Notes under the pieces: model-generated
Database searches by the model: none
The model's input: the letters and a program-made list of their open reading frames with translations, nothing else
What the model was told of the DNA's origin: nothing
Shown: positions 33,375-41,666 of the stretch, in pieces
Numbering within the stretch: the stretch's first letter is position 1
How the letters are laid out: the number at the start of each line of letters is the position of its first letter
NCBI RefSeq assembly: GCF_027622945.1
Contig: NZ_JAPZVQ010000018.1
Coordinates: 1 to 64,000 of the forward strand
DNA length: 64,000 nucleotides
Source of the DNA: Glycomyces lechevalierae
GTDB taxonomy: Bacteria; Actinomycetota; Actinomycetes; Mycobacteriales; Micromonosporaceae
Reading direction: 5' to 3'
Translations under genes and position numbers: made by a program

Positions 33375-34024
33375 ACGACCGACTCGGCGAACTGCTGACC
33401 GAGGCGTTCTGGGAGACGCTGCACATCGTGGCGGTCTCGGGCGCGTGGACGCTGCTGGGCGGGCTGCTGCTCGGCACGGTCCTGTACATCACCTCCAAGA
33501 CCGGCCCGAAGCCGATCGCGCTGGTGAACGCACCGCTCGGGCTCATCGTCAACGTCGGCCGGAGCGCGCCGTTCGTGCTGCTCATGGTCGCGGTGGTGCC
33601 GTTCACCCGTCTCATCACGGGGACGAGCATCGGCACCGAGGCGGCGATCGTGCCGCTCACGGTGGCGTCGATCCCGTTCTTCGCGCGCCTTGTCGAAGGC
33701 GCGCTCCTCGAAGTCCAGCCGGGCCTGGTGGAAGCGGCCCGCTCGATGGGCGCCAGCACGCCTGCCCTCGTCTGGCGCGTCGTGCTTCCCGAAGCGACCC
33801 CGGGCCTGATCCGCGGCTTCACCGTGACGCTCGTGGCGGTCGTCTCGTACTCGGCGATGGCCGGAATCGTGGGCGGCGGCGGTCTGGGCGACCTCGCCTA
33901 CCGCTACGGCTACCAGCGCTTCGAGACCGAGTACATGATCTGGCCGCTGGTCATCCTCGTCGTGCTCGTGCAGCTCTTCCAGATCCTCGGCGACCGGTGC
34001 GCCCGCACCCTCGACCGCCGCTGA
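33371..34024 (+). CDS. metI: Methionine-type ABC transporter permease MetI
   Basis: The 217-residue membrane subunit of the MetNIQ importer, with five or six helices. The family motifs NVGRSAPFVLLMVAVVPFTR and VEAARSMGASTPALVWRVVLP are present, the latter being the ATPase-coupling loop. The GTG start overlaps the metN stop. A short gap with TTAGGAGA leads to metQ. Confidence 0.94.
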   Translation: MNDRLGELLTEAFWETLHIVAVSGAWTLLGGLLLGTVLYITSKTGPKPIALVNAPLGLIVNVGRSAPFVLLMVAVVPFTRLITGTSIGTEAAIVPLTVASIPFFARLVEGALLEVQPGLVEAARSMGASTPALVWRVVLPEATPGLIRGFTVTLVAVVSYSAMAGIVGGGGLGDLAYRYGYQRFETEYMIWPLVILVVLVQLFQILGDRCARTLDRR

Positions 34025-34058
34025 AGTTATTTCCCTACCTTCCCTTTAGGAGAACACC

Positions 34059-34892
34059 ATGTTCAATCGTCGTACCCTCGTGGGCGCCTCCATTGCCACC
34101 GCGGCCGCTCTGACCTTGTCGGCTTGCGGCAATGACGGCGGCTCGGAGGCCACTGAGACCAACGGCACGGTCGTCGTCGCCGCCACCCCGGTGCCCCACG
34201 CCGACATCCTGAACTTCATCTCGGAGAACCTGGCCGAGGACGCCGGGCTCACCATCGAGGTCCAGGAGTTCACCGACTACGTGCAGCCGAACGTGGCGAC
34301 CGCCGACGGCTCCGTGGACGCGAACTTCTTCCAGACCGAGCCCTACCTGGACGAGTACAACGCCGCGAACGGCACGGACCTGACGACCGTGGCGCCGGTG
34401 CACATCGAACCGCTGGGCCTGTACTCGAACTCGGTGGCCTCGGTCGACGAGATCCCGAACGGGGCGCAGATCGCGATCCCCGGCGACGGCTCCAACGGCG
34501 GGCGCGCGCTCGCCCTCCTGGCCGACGCGGGCCTGATCACCCTCGCCGACGGCGTCGACGTCACGCTCGCCACCGAGGACGACATCGCCGACAACCCGAA
34601 GAACCTCGAGTTCGTCCCGCTCGAGGCCGCGCAGCTCGCGCTCTCCCTCGAGGACGTCGACGCCGCCGTCATCAACGGCAACTACGCCCTCGAAGCCGAT
34701 CTCAGCCCGGCTGAGGACGCCCTCTTCAGCGAGTCCCCCGAGGGCAACCCGTATGCCAACTACCTCGTGACCACGGCCGCCAACGCCGACAACCCGGACG
34801 TCCAGAAGCTCGCCGAGCTCCTCCAGTCCGACGAGGTCAAGCAGTTCATCCTCGACACCTGGTCCGACGGCTCGGTCATCCCGGCCTCCTAA
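34059..34892 (+). CDS. metQ: Methionine-type substrate-binding lipoprotein MetQ
   Basis: An NlpA/MetQ lipoprotein of 277 residues that delivers methionine, or related sulfur amino acids, to MetNI. The signal peptide ends in the lipobox LTLSAC (Cys23). The family pattern appears as VVVAATPVPHADILNF, VQPNVATADGSVDANFFQTEPYL and AAVINGNYALEA. TTAGGAGAACACC precedes the ATG. The cysteine-rich leader upstream of the operon hints that cystine or cysteine could be among its substrates. Confidence 0.94.
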   Translation: MFNRRTLVGASIATAAALTLSACGNDGGSEATETNGTVVVAATPVPHADILNFISENLAEDAGLTIEVQEFTDYVQPNVATADGSVDANFFQTEPYLDEYNAANGTDLTTVAPVHIEPLGLYSNSVASVDEIPNGAQIAIPGDGSNGGRALALLADAGLITLADGVDVTLATEDDIADNPKNLEFVPLEAAQLALSLEDVDAAVINGNYALEADLSPAEDALFSESPEGNPYANYLVTTAANADNPDVQKLAELLQSDEVKQFILDTWSDGSVIPAS

Positions 34893-36673
34893 CCAGCCAT
34901 TACACCCAGTCCAACCCGGTTGCACCGGCCGAACCGCAACACGTAAGATAGTTGCGGCCAGGCCGGGCAACCGGACGGGCGAAGGAGTGTGGCGCAATTG
35001 GTAGCGCATCGGTCTCCAAAACCGAGGGTTGCAGGTTCGAGTCCTGTCACTCCTGCAAGACCAGCATTATCCGAACACCGGGCCGCGATTCGCGGCCCGG
35101 TGTTCGGCGTTTCGGGCTCCAAATGACTGCGGTTTTCGGGCAGCAGCGGCGTGAACGGCGACGAGATCTGGTCGGCGCTGACCTTCGGCTCGCCGGTCGC
35201 TTCGTCGACGTAAACATGCAGCCGCTTGAAGAAGGACCTGTGGAAGGTCTTGTGGAAATTCTCCGGCACCGTCTTCAACAACCGCCGAGGATCGTCCAGC
35301 AGGCTGAGCAGCAAGGCGATCGCCTCGCCGGCACGCTCCACCTTCGCGTCGCCGACCTCAGTCAGGCGTTGATCGATGACGGCGAGCTCGCCGCGAAGCC
35401 GGCGCATCTTGACTTCGAGCCGGTCCTGCGGCCACTCGGGGTTCCCGACAAGATCGAGCAGGTGGCCCTGCTGATCGATCAATCGCCCCCGCTCAGATTC
35501 CAGGTTCCGACGAAGCGAGGCCGACAGCAAGCCCTTCTCCCGCAAGGCCTTGTCGATAGCCGCCTTCAGCTCAGTGGCGATCGATGGCGGCACGTTCAAC
35601 GTCGTGTAATGAGCCGCGACTGCGGCTTCCATCTTCGCGACGGGCAGACGGGGCGTCTGGCAATGCTTCCCAGCCTTCCCGCTGCACAAGAAGTAGGAGT
35701 AGACGATGCCGCGCCGGTTCTTGACCGTGTCGAGGTAGAAGCGCGTGCGGCAGTTCGCGCACCACAAGAGCCCCTTGAGCGGATGGTCGTGAACGCGTTC
35801 GCGAGTGCCCGCGCCGCGCTGGTTGACCAGCACATCCTGCACTCGATCGAACAACTCTTGACTAATAAGCGGCTGATGACGCCCCTCATATTCCTTGCCC
35901 TTGAAGACGACTCGACCGAGATAGCGGCGGTCACGAAGCACCCGCCCAAGCGCCTCGATGGTGACCGGCCGACCGTTGGGCACGTCCTTCCGCGGCCGAG
36001 TCCGCAGACCGGCCTCGGTCACCGCCCGCTGGAGATCCTTGAACCCGTAGCGGCCGGTCGCGTAGAGCTTGAACACCATCACTACGAACGGCGCACGCTC
36101 CTCATCGACTGCGATGGTTCGCACCTCACGGCCATCGATCTTCTCGCCCACGTTCAGGTAACCAAGTGGCGCGAGTCCAGGTGTGCCACCCCTCGACGCC
36201 TTGGCTGCCATCTTGTAAGCCACGTCCGCCCCTGAGGCGCGAGATTGATACTCGTTGACGCCGTCGAGAATCGCCGCTACCAGGTCACCGATGTAGCTGT
36301 CCTCGGTGTAATCCATGATCGAAACGAGTTGGACGCCGAGTTTCCGAAGCTCCCTGCGGGTGATCGCCGCATCGGTCGTATCGCGGTGCATCCGCGAGCG
36401 CGCGTAGACCACGATCGCGTCCACGTCTTTGCTGTTGCGGACCCGCGCCATCATCTCCTGGAACTTCGGCCGCCCATCAACCGTCATCGCTGAACGGCCG
36501 GGCTCGACGTACTCGCCCACGACCTCCATCCCCAGCTCCTCGGCCTTTCGCAAACATGCTTTGCGCTGGGCGGGAATCGAATTCCCCTCGGGGTCGTAAT
36601 CGGTGTCGACCTGCCCTCGCGAGGAGACCCGCAGGTACAGCACTGCTCGCTTCTTCTTGTTCGATTCGCTCAT
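34889..36673 (-). CDS. Large serine recombinase (integrase) of the tRNA-Trp element
   Basis: The N-terminal resolvase domain has the catalytic region LYLRVSSRGQ and YARSRMHRD. It is followed by the recombinase domain (RAPFVVMVFKLYATGRYG) and a zinc ribbon (LLWCANCRTRFYL...FLCSGKAGKHC), then a coiled-coil region, the layout of large serine integrases. The frame then runs antisense through the att repeat and the whole tRNA-Trp. The last roughly 65 residues, including VTGLEPATLGFGDR, are read from tRNA and flanking chromosomal DNA. The functional end is probably near residue 530. On excision this tail would change. A small gene upstream is coupled by ATGA. Confidence 0.9.
   Translation of the reverse strand: MSESNKKKRAVLYLRVSSRGQVDTDYDPEGNSIPAQRKACLRKAEELGMEVVGEYVEPGRSAMTVDGRPKFQEMMARVRNSKDVDAIVVYARSRMHRDTTDAAITRRELRKLGVQLVSIMDYTEDSYIGDLVAAILDGVNEYQSRASGADVAYKMAAKASRGGTPGLAPLGYLNVGEKIDGREVRTIAVDEERAPFVVMVFKLYATGRYGFKDLQRAVTEAGLRTRPRKDVPNGRPVTIEALGRVLRDRRYLGRVVFKGKEYEGRHQPLISQELFDRVQDVLVNQRGAGTRERVHDHPLKGLLWCANCRTRFYLDTVKNRRGIVYSYFLCSGKAGKHCQTPRLPVAKMEAAVAAHYTTLNVPPSIATELKAAIDKALREKGLLSASLRRNLESERGRLIDQQGHLLDLVGNPEWPQDRLEVKMRRLRGELAVIDQRLTEVGDAKVERAGEAIALLLSLLDDPRRLLKTVPENFHKTFHRSFFKRLHVYVDEATGEPKVSADQISSPFTPLLPENRSHLEPETPNTGPRIAARCSDNAGLAGVTGLEPATLGFGDRCATNCATLLRPSGCPAWPQLSYVLRFGRCNRVGLGVMAG
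34983..35055 (+). tRNA. tRNA-Trp (anticodon CCA), attachment site of an integrated element
   Basis: A 73-nt cloverleaf: acceptor AGGAGTG/CACTCCT (34983-34989 with 35048-35054), D-arm, anticodon stem TCGGT/ACCGA with CCA at 35016-35018, T-arm with GTTCGAGTC, discriminator G35055. CCA is not encoded. From 35009 on, its sequence is repeated at 51019, so its 3' half is now supplied by an integrated element. A perfect 17-bp terminator hairpin follows at 35071-35107. Confidence 0.96.
35009..35117 (+). repeat. Left att direct repeat (attL), 109 bp
   Basis: Positions 35009-35117 are identical to 51019-51127; with one mismatch the match continues to 35129/51139. The repeat covers the anticodon stem to the 3' end of tRNA-Trp and its terminator. 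The intact tRNA is at this copy. Confidence 0.95.
35071..35107 (+). terminator. tRNA-Trp terminator inside the att repeat
   Basis: CCGAACACCGGGCCGCG (35071-35087) and CGCGGCCCGGTGTTCGG (35091-35107) form a perfect 17-bp stem with a 3-base loop. The element carries its own copy, so integration keeps both the tRNA end and its terminator. Confidence 0.85.
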
Positions 36674-36855
36674 GAGCCGTCGGCCTTCCGATCGTCGTCA
36701 TCGGTATGGCCCGCCAAGAGTTCGGACTCGTCGTCACGCTCAGCCACCGCAAAGGCAGCGTCAACCAGCGTCGCTGCGAGTGTTCGAACGTCGATCTCTT
36801 CGCGCAGTTCTCCGACCACGCGAATGTTGATGTCTCCGGCACCCATGGCAGTCAC
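36670..36855 (-). CDS. Small protein coupled to the recombinase
   Basis: A 61-residue acidic protein (INIRVVGELREEIDVRTLAA) ending in an Asp-rich tail. Its stop overlaps the recombinase start as ATGA. The start may be GTG 36855 or ATG 36846; neither has a strong ribosome site. It may be a co-factor such as a directionality factor, but I see no domain that shows this. Confidence 0.5.
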   Translation of the reverse strand: MTAMGAGDINIRVVGELREEIDVRTLAATLVDAAFAVAERDDESELLAGHTDDDDRKADGS

Positions 36856-37118
36856 CGCCGGGCACCGGGATAGCGGCGGGTTGATGCCAACGTAGGCCCA
36901 CTTCGTGGCGCTATCAAGCGCCCCGAAGTGCGTGGCTTCGAACCGAGGAATCGACCTTGAACCAGGCTAAGGAGGCACCGCGAAGAGGGCAGCCTCCAGG
37001 AGAGTGGTGTGGTTCGGTGTTGCACGACGTGTGTCCCACCGAGCACCGCGAATCCAGTCCAGGCGAGCCAAGAACGATACACCGATAGTTACTAAAAGTC
37101 AATACTTTCTCACAAATT

Positions 37119-37228
37119 CGGTTACCCTGCCCAGGGCCAACCCGAAGGAGCAAGGTAACCGTCTCAGCATCGCAAGGCAGTAACCGCTGATGAGTCTCCC
37201 TTTCGAAGGTAGACAGCGAGGGTAACCG
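37119..37228. repeat. Four copies of a GGTAACCG motif in the 36856-37355 intergenic region
   Basis: The motif occurs at 37119-37126 (CGGTTACC, inverted), 37154-37161 (GGTAACCG), 37180-37186 (GTAACCG) and 37221-37228 (GGTAACCG). The 500-bp gap between the divergent small recombinase-linked gene and the replication-relaxation gene holds no other gene. The copies could be operators of an element regulator or iteron-like replication sites. A similar GGTTACCG occurs at about 38371. Confidence 0.5.
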
Positions 37229-37355
37229 CTGGGTGCGCGCACTCATGGAGCAGAAACCGGCTACTCAGTGTTCTTAACCTGTAAGTTCTCCTGATTCGCA
37301 GAAGAGACCCGCTCGATAATGGTTGCCCACCGCCGCACCCGAGGGGAGGTCAAGA

Positions 37356-38280
37356 GTGGCTGCCAGACGTGTCCCCGGCAAGAACACCGGTGACTTCGAC
37401 GAGATCGCCAGCCGGTTGATGGAGCGCGACTTCGCGATCATCGACACGCTGTCGCGGCACAAGATCATGACCGCCGGGCATGTTGGAGGCGCTGTTCTTC
37501 CCCTCGGCCCATGCGGCGGCAGCGCGCCTGCTCACCTTGTACGAGATGGGGATCCTGGCGCGGTGGCGCAACCCCACCAGCCGCGCCTACCGCTACGTCC
37601 TGGACTGGCGCGGCCAGTACCTCCACGCGATGCGCACCGACGAGAAACCCCCGACGAAGGCCAACGCGGCTTTCAAGGCCCAGCAGCAGTTCCTTTCGGC
37701 CCATCGGCCCCATACCGAGGGCATCAACGCCTTCTACTGCCGCCTCATGCGAGCCGCCCGCACCCGAGGTGATGTCGAAATCGACTGGGTATTCGAGCCC
37801 TACAGCGCCTACAGCGGAATGCGCTCCGACGCGAACGTCACCCTCACCTGGACCGACGGACGCCGCCTCCATTTCTGGTTCGAGCACGACCGGGGCACCG
37901 AGACCCTGCAACGCCTCGCCGACAAGGTGAAGAGCTACAAAACCCACGTTGAGTACCACCACTACGAGAAGGCCGTGCTGCTCATCGAGGTCCCCACCCC
38001 AGGCCGCCTGGTCAACTTCCTGCCGCTGGCCACCGAGATCTGCGACGAGAGCCACCTGCGCAACACCCGCCTCAGCAAACTCACCGTCGCCGCCAGCGCC
38101 GCGACCGAAGCCGAACGGACCTTCACAAGACCCGAGACGTTCCCCGACCTCCTGGACGATCAGCGCTGGCACGTACTCGGCCGCGAGCTACCGGTCAGCT
38201 TCAATGAACTCCCCGCGATCGCCGAGGAGATCGCGAACCGGCCGATCGTGTGGGATTGGGACCCGGAGGTCGACCCCTAA
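37356..38280 (+). pseudogene. Replication-relaxation family protein, frameshifted
   Basis: The family (PF13814) is found on actinobacterial plasmids and integrative elements and is thought to act in their replication. Reading from GTG 37356, after GGGGAGG, gives the winged-helix start up to KIMTAGH. From there the conserved continuation LEALFFPSAHAAAARLLTL is in the +1 frame (open from 37480 to 38280). Removing one base at about 37482 restores a single 307-residue protein. The later part has the family-like EIDWVFEPYS and FWFEHDRGTETLQRL. It is a one-base insertion, or a sequencing error; an internal ATG at 37480 could give a shortened product. Confidence 0.75.
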
Positions 38281-38526
38281 GGGTCGACCCTCGGGCAGGA
38301 CCGCGGACTGCCCCAGCCGTTCATGAACTCCGGTCATCCAGCATTCTTGCAGGTCAATGGCAGGTGCGCGGTTACCGGGCAGCCTGACATATATACATAT
38401 CCCTGGGGGCGAAAACTACGGGAAAGGGGCCTGACCTCTGTCTGACGCAGCGGTGGTTCCCCCTGGGCTGCTTCAAATCTCCTTCCACAACTACTTTTTC
38501 GTGACGCTCCTGGTTAGGATCGGCGG

Positions 38527-39093
38527 GTGCAGAAGGGTCTGGTCGACGAAGCACGCTCACTCGCGGAGCGGGAGCTGAGCGGTCCGCTTCCGCGCCGATG
38601 GAGACATGTCACGGCAGTAGCGGCGAAGGCCTCACGGTTCGCCCCGCTCTTGCCCGCTGAACGCGGCCGACGCGCCCTCGTAGCCGCAGCGGTACTCCAT
38701 GATGTCGGGTACGCACCTTCGGTTGCGGAGACCGGCTTTCATCCTCTCGATGGTGCCCGGTGGCTGAGGTCCCTTGAGTTCGACGGCCGAGTTGCGGCGT
38801 TCGTCGCTCACCACACGAACGCAGTCGTTGAGGCGGAACTGCGCGGTCTTTCCGCCGACCTCCTCGCGGAGTTCGAGCGCGAAGACTCCCCGGTAACCGA
38901 CCTGCTCTGGTTCTGCGACCTGACTACCGGCCCGGACGGTCAGGACTTCACGGTCGATGAGCGCATCAAGGAGATCCGCGAACGCTACGAGCCCAGTTCA
39001 GTAGTCCGCGAGTTCATCGACCGGAGTGCTGGAACCTTCCACGAAGTCGCGAAACGCGTTGAAGCCCAGTTCCCGTCAGCTCAGCCGATGTAG
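38527..39093 (+). CDS. HD-domain phosphohydrolase-like protein
   Basis: A 188-residue protein with an HD domain: RWRHVTAVAAKA supplies the first His and VLHDVGYAPS the HD pair, with a later FVAHHTNAV. HD proteins hydrolyse nucleotides or phosphate esters; the substrate here is unknown. It starts at GTG 38527. Its last 13 bases overlap the 3' end of the convergent NUDIX gene. Confidence 0.85.
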   Translation: MQKGLVDEARSLAERELSGPLPRRWRHVTAVAAKASRFAPLLPAERGRRALVAAAVLHDVGYAPSVAETGFHPLDGARWLRSLEFDGRVAAFVAHHTNAVVEAELRGLSADLLAEFEREDSPVTDLLWFCDLTTGPDGQDFTVDERIKEIRERYEPSSVVREFIDRSAGTFHEVAKRVEAQFPSAQPM

Positions 39094-39551
39094 GGCTCAG
39101 ACCGCTTCCCGAGGCCATGATCGATGCGCATTCGCATCGAGGGATTAATCGGAAGCCGGTCAAGATCGCTCGGGTCGATCCAGGCGACACGAACCGACTC
39201 GGCGCTCGTGGCGACTTGCCCTCCGGTCGGCCTCGCCCGGAAGGCGATAGAGAACTGCTGACGGACCTCGCCGTCACCGTATTCGATGAGGTGGCCTGGG
39301 TCGGTGTAGAGGCCGATGACTCCGGTGACTTCGATGTCGATCCCGGTCTCCTCCTTGGTCTCGCGGACCGCAGTGTCCGCGATCCGTTCCCCAAAATCAT
39401 GGCCGCCTCCTGGAAGCGCCCAGTCACCGTTGTCCGAGCGCTGGATGAGAAGAACCCGACCTTCTTCATTGGTCACGAACACGACGGTCGAAGGGACGAC
39501 GCTGTTGGGTTCCGGGGCATCAGGGTTGTTGATGTGGTCGACGCGGCTCAT
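39081..39551 (-). CDS. NUDIX hydrolase
   Basis: A 156-residue enzyme with the full NUDIX box (GGGHDFGERIADTAVRETKE, then ETGI) that cleaves a nucleoside diphosphate linked to another group. It starts at ATG 39551, which overlaps the ancestral stop of the upstream XRE gene as ATGA, so the two were coupled. The HD, NUDIX and XRE/DUF5919 trio is common on actinobacterial integrative elements. Confidence 0.9.
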   Translation of the reverse strand: MSRVDHINNPDAPEPNSVVPSTVVFVTNEEGRVLLIQRSDNGDWALPGGGHDFGERIADTAVRETKEETGIDIEVTGVIGLYTDPGHLIEYGDGEVRQQFSIAFRARPTGGQVATSAESVRVAWIDPSDLDRLPINPSMRMRIDHGLGKRSEPYIG

Positions 39552-40314
39552 GGCCTCACCTTCCCATGGTCACCGGTCCAGGCGTCGCGCGAAGCGGACC
39601 AGACTCGATCGAAGCTGTCAGCGTACGAGTTGAACAGGGTCCCGCCGGCGAGTCGGCGCAAGTGCAGCACTGGCGCATGTGCGGCCGGGAACCGTAGAGA
39701 TGCGTGTTGACCAGCATCTCGTCGTCGTACCGGTAGACGCTGTTGTACAAGGTCGCTGAGTGAAAGCCCACGAAGACGCCCTCGGTCCCTCGCAGCTTCT
39801 CGTAGAAGGTCAGCACGTTGCGAATCTTTGCGGCGAGCGTGTCTCCGATACCTTCCTCGCGCCCTCGCGTCGCGACCGCGTCACAGTCGGGGTCCCCCAG
39901 CAGCACCGTGATCTTGGTTCCTGCCTTCGCCTTCGCTTTCAGCGCGTCGATCAGGTCGGGATCATGCTCGGGCAGGAAAAGCCCTGCGTAGACAAGGATG
40001 CCGATCCGTTCGGTGGCGTTGTCGAACAGCCGCCGCCACAGGTCGCTCGGCACCTGGAACCGACGCGGATACGTGCAGATCACCTCGGACTGCGAGACAC
40101 GAGCTTGGCGCTCCTCGGTGTCGATGTTCGGCCAGAGATATTCCTCAGTCTCGTCGAGCATCGCAGCGAGGGCTGAGCGGTGCCGCGGGTAAGGAGTACG
40201 CCCAGTGCTGATCCAGCGCCGCACAGTCTTGGCATCGACTTCAAGGTCATCGGCCAGAGCCTCGGGTGTAACCCCGGCGGCCTGTATGGCGTCTTTCAAT
40301 CTCTCGTTCGGCAT
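39548..40314 (-). pseudogene. XRE regulator with DUF5919, frameshifted near the 3' end
   Basis: The N-terminus has a helix-turn-helix (LKDAIQAAGVTPEALADDLE, VDAKTVRRWISTGR). The body is DUF5919, with NATERIGILVYAGLFLPEHDP. At codon 208 (39693-39691) the frame breaks. One base missing there shifts the conserved ending, FPAAHAPVLHLRRLAGG and SYADSFDRVW, into the next frame, whose TGA at 39550-39548 overlaps the NUDIX start. In the present frame the protein ends at 39556 with a changed 44-residue tail. Either a decayed gene or a sequencing error. Confidence 0.8.
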
Positions 40315-40485
40315 GAGGACTCCGGCCCAGGGACGAATTCGGTTGCGGAGGACGTCTCTTCGCGTCCCATTGTGTAGTTCTAACGTCCCCGTCTGTCAAG
40401 CACCATCCTTTGTATGCCGATTTTCGCCTGGTCATTGCGAGGTGGCGGCAAGGAAACCATCCGATCGGATGAAAGGAGCTCGACG

Positions 40486-41061
40486 ATGCCGCAACCAGCG
40501 ACCCACCTACGGACGACCAAGTCTGAGGTGCTCGGAGAGTGGCTGACGGACAACGGAAACCAACTCACGCTGATGGCCCGCCCTGGGACCGGCTACGCCT
40601 CGATCTGGCTGACTCACCACGGCCAACCGGTGAAGATCGGCTACGCGCTTCACGCTGGAGGAGTCGTCCGCGAGGTCCGATGGGAAGCGCTCTGGACTGA
40701 ACAAACCGACGCGTGGAAGGCACATCAGCGCCGCCACATCGCAGCACTCATCGCTGCTCACCACGCCGGCCAGCCACTAGCGCCCAAAGCCGACCTGCCA
40801 GAGAGCGTCCTCGGCACCTTCAACATCGACGGCTTCCGGTTCGCCGTCGAACCGACGCTCGCACCCGAGCACGCAGTGCTCAGCGTCCTAAACGTTTCCG
40901 GAGGACTCACACCCGTGGCCGACCTCCTCCACGAAAACGGCCGCATCTGCGGCCTCGCGCCCCGCCCCGGCTGGAAGTCAACGCCCGAGGACCGCAAACG
41001 CCACTGGCGCCGCGAATCCGAAGCAATCCTGACCCAAGCCAGGGCCGAAGGCCGCCTCTGA
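40486..41061 (+). CDS. Hypothetical protein of the integrated element
   Basis: The 191-residue frame starts at ATG 40486 after GAAAGGAGC. The protein is soluble, with a compact N-terminal half (ASIWLTHHGQPVKIGYALHAGG) and a basic C-terminus. I do not recognise a family. It is divergent from the XRE gene, which may regulate it, and ends at a 12-bp hairpin. Confidence 0.7.
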   Translation: MPQPATHLRTTKSEVLGEWLTDNGNQLTLMARPGTGYASIWLTHHGQPVKIGYALHAGGVVREVRWEALWTEQTDAWKAHQRRHIAALIAAHHAGQPLAPKADLPESVLGTFNIDGFRFAVEPTLAPEHAVLSVLNVSGGLTPVADLLHENGRICGLAPRPGWKSTPEDRKRHWRRESEAILTQARAEGRL

Positions 41062-41073
41062 CTTTCCACCAAT

Positions 41074-41104
41074 AACGGGGCCGCATGGTGGGTGCGGCTC
41101 CGTT
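41074..41104 (+). terminator. Hairpin after the 40486-41061 gene
   Basis: AACGGGGCCGCA (41074-41085) pairs with TGCGGCTCCGTT (41093-41104), with one G-T pair. No T-run follows. Confidence 0.5.
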
Positions 41105-41159
41105 CTCAAACTCGCAAATTATCTGACGTCGAAGACATTACTTAAAGGGGTGTCGTTAA

Positions 41160-41666
41160 TCAATTAGGATGAAATTTCACGAGAAGCCAATCAATAATTT
41201 CTTCGACAAGTATCCGATACTCAGCCGCCTGCCGAGGCGAGACAGAACTACTCAACCCGTGAGCAAGATTATTCCTAATACTAACCAAGGCATTCAATCG
41301 ACCTCTTCTCTCATCCTCACTAATCATGCGCTCTAGATCAGAAGAGATTGAAACGTCAAATTTCTGAATCAGATTGATAAGCGCAGAGGCGTTGAGATTT
41401 GGCATTCTACTTAGATGAGAGTTCACGAATGAATTTGCCATCTTATGTGAGTATTTGTCACAGTATTCGACCAAGATAATTCGAACCGATTGCTCGAGAT
41501 ACCCAGAGATACGAATTACCAAATACGCTGTTAGATCTGCATAAACTTCATCGTCACCAATAAGCTTAGGGTTACATCTAGCTTCGAGTTCTTCAACCCG
41601 CCCTCGGAGCGCCTGGATCTCCCAGACAGCATGAGTTGAATGAGCCGGCTTACCTTTCCGACTCAC
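41160..41666 (-). CDS. HEPN-domain protein, partner of a DUF262 protein
   Basis: A 168-residue all-helical protein with the HEPN signature RNNLAHG (the RxxxxH RNase motif) near residue 135. HEPN proteins are RNases in many toxin and anti-phage systems. Its GTG start overlaps the stop of the DUF262 gene (GTGA). Base composition is visibly more AT-rich than the chromosome, a sign of transfer. The pair probably forms one defence module, with HEPN as effector; this is inference. Confidence 0.8.
   Translation of the reverse strand: MSRKGKPAHSTHAVWEIQALRGRVEELEARCNPKLIGDDEVYADLTAYLVIRISGYLEQSVRIILVEYCDKYSHKMANSFVNSHLSRMPNLNASALINLIQKFDVSISSDLERMISEDERRGRLNALVSIRNNLAHGLSSSVSPRQAAEYRILVEEIIDWLLVKFHPN

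Noticed and set aside
37480..38280. An intact separate gene starting at the internal ATG
   Set aside because: The family's N-terminal winged helix is directly upstream in the other frame, so the two parts are one broken gene. Expression of the shortened form cannot be excluded.
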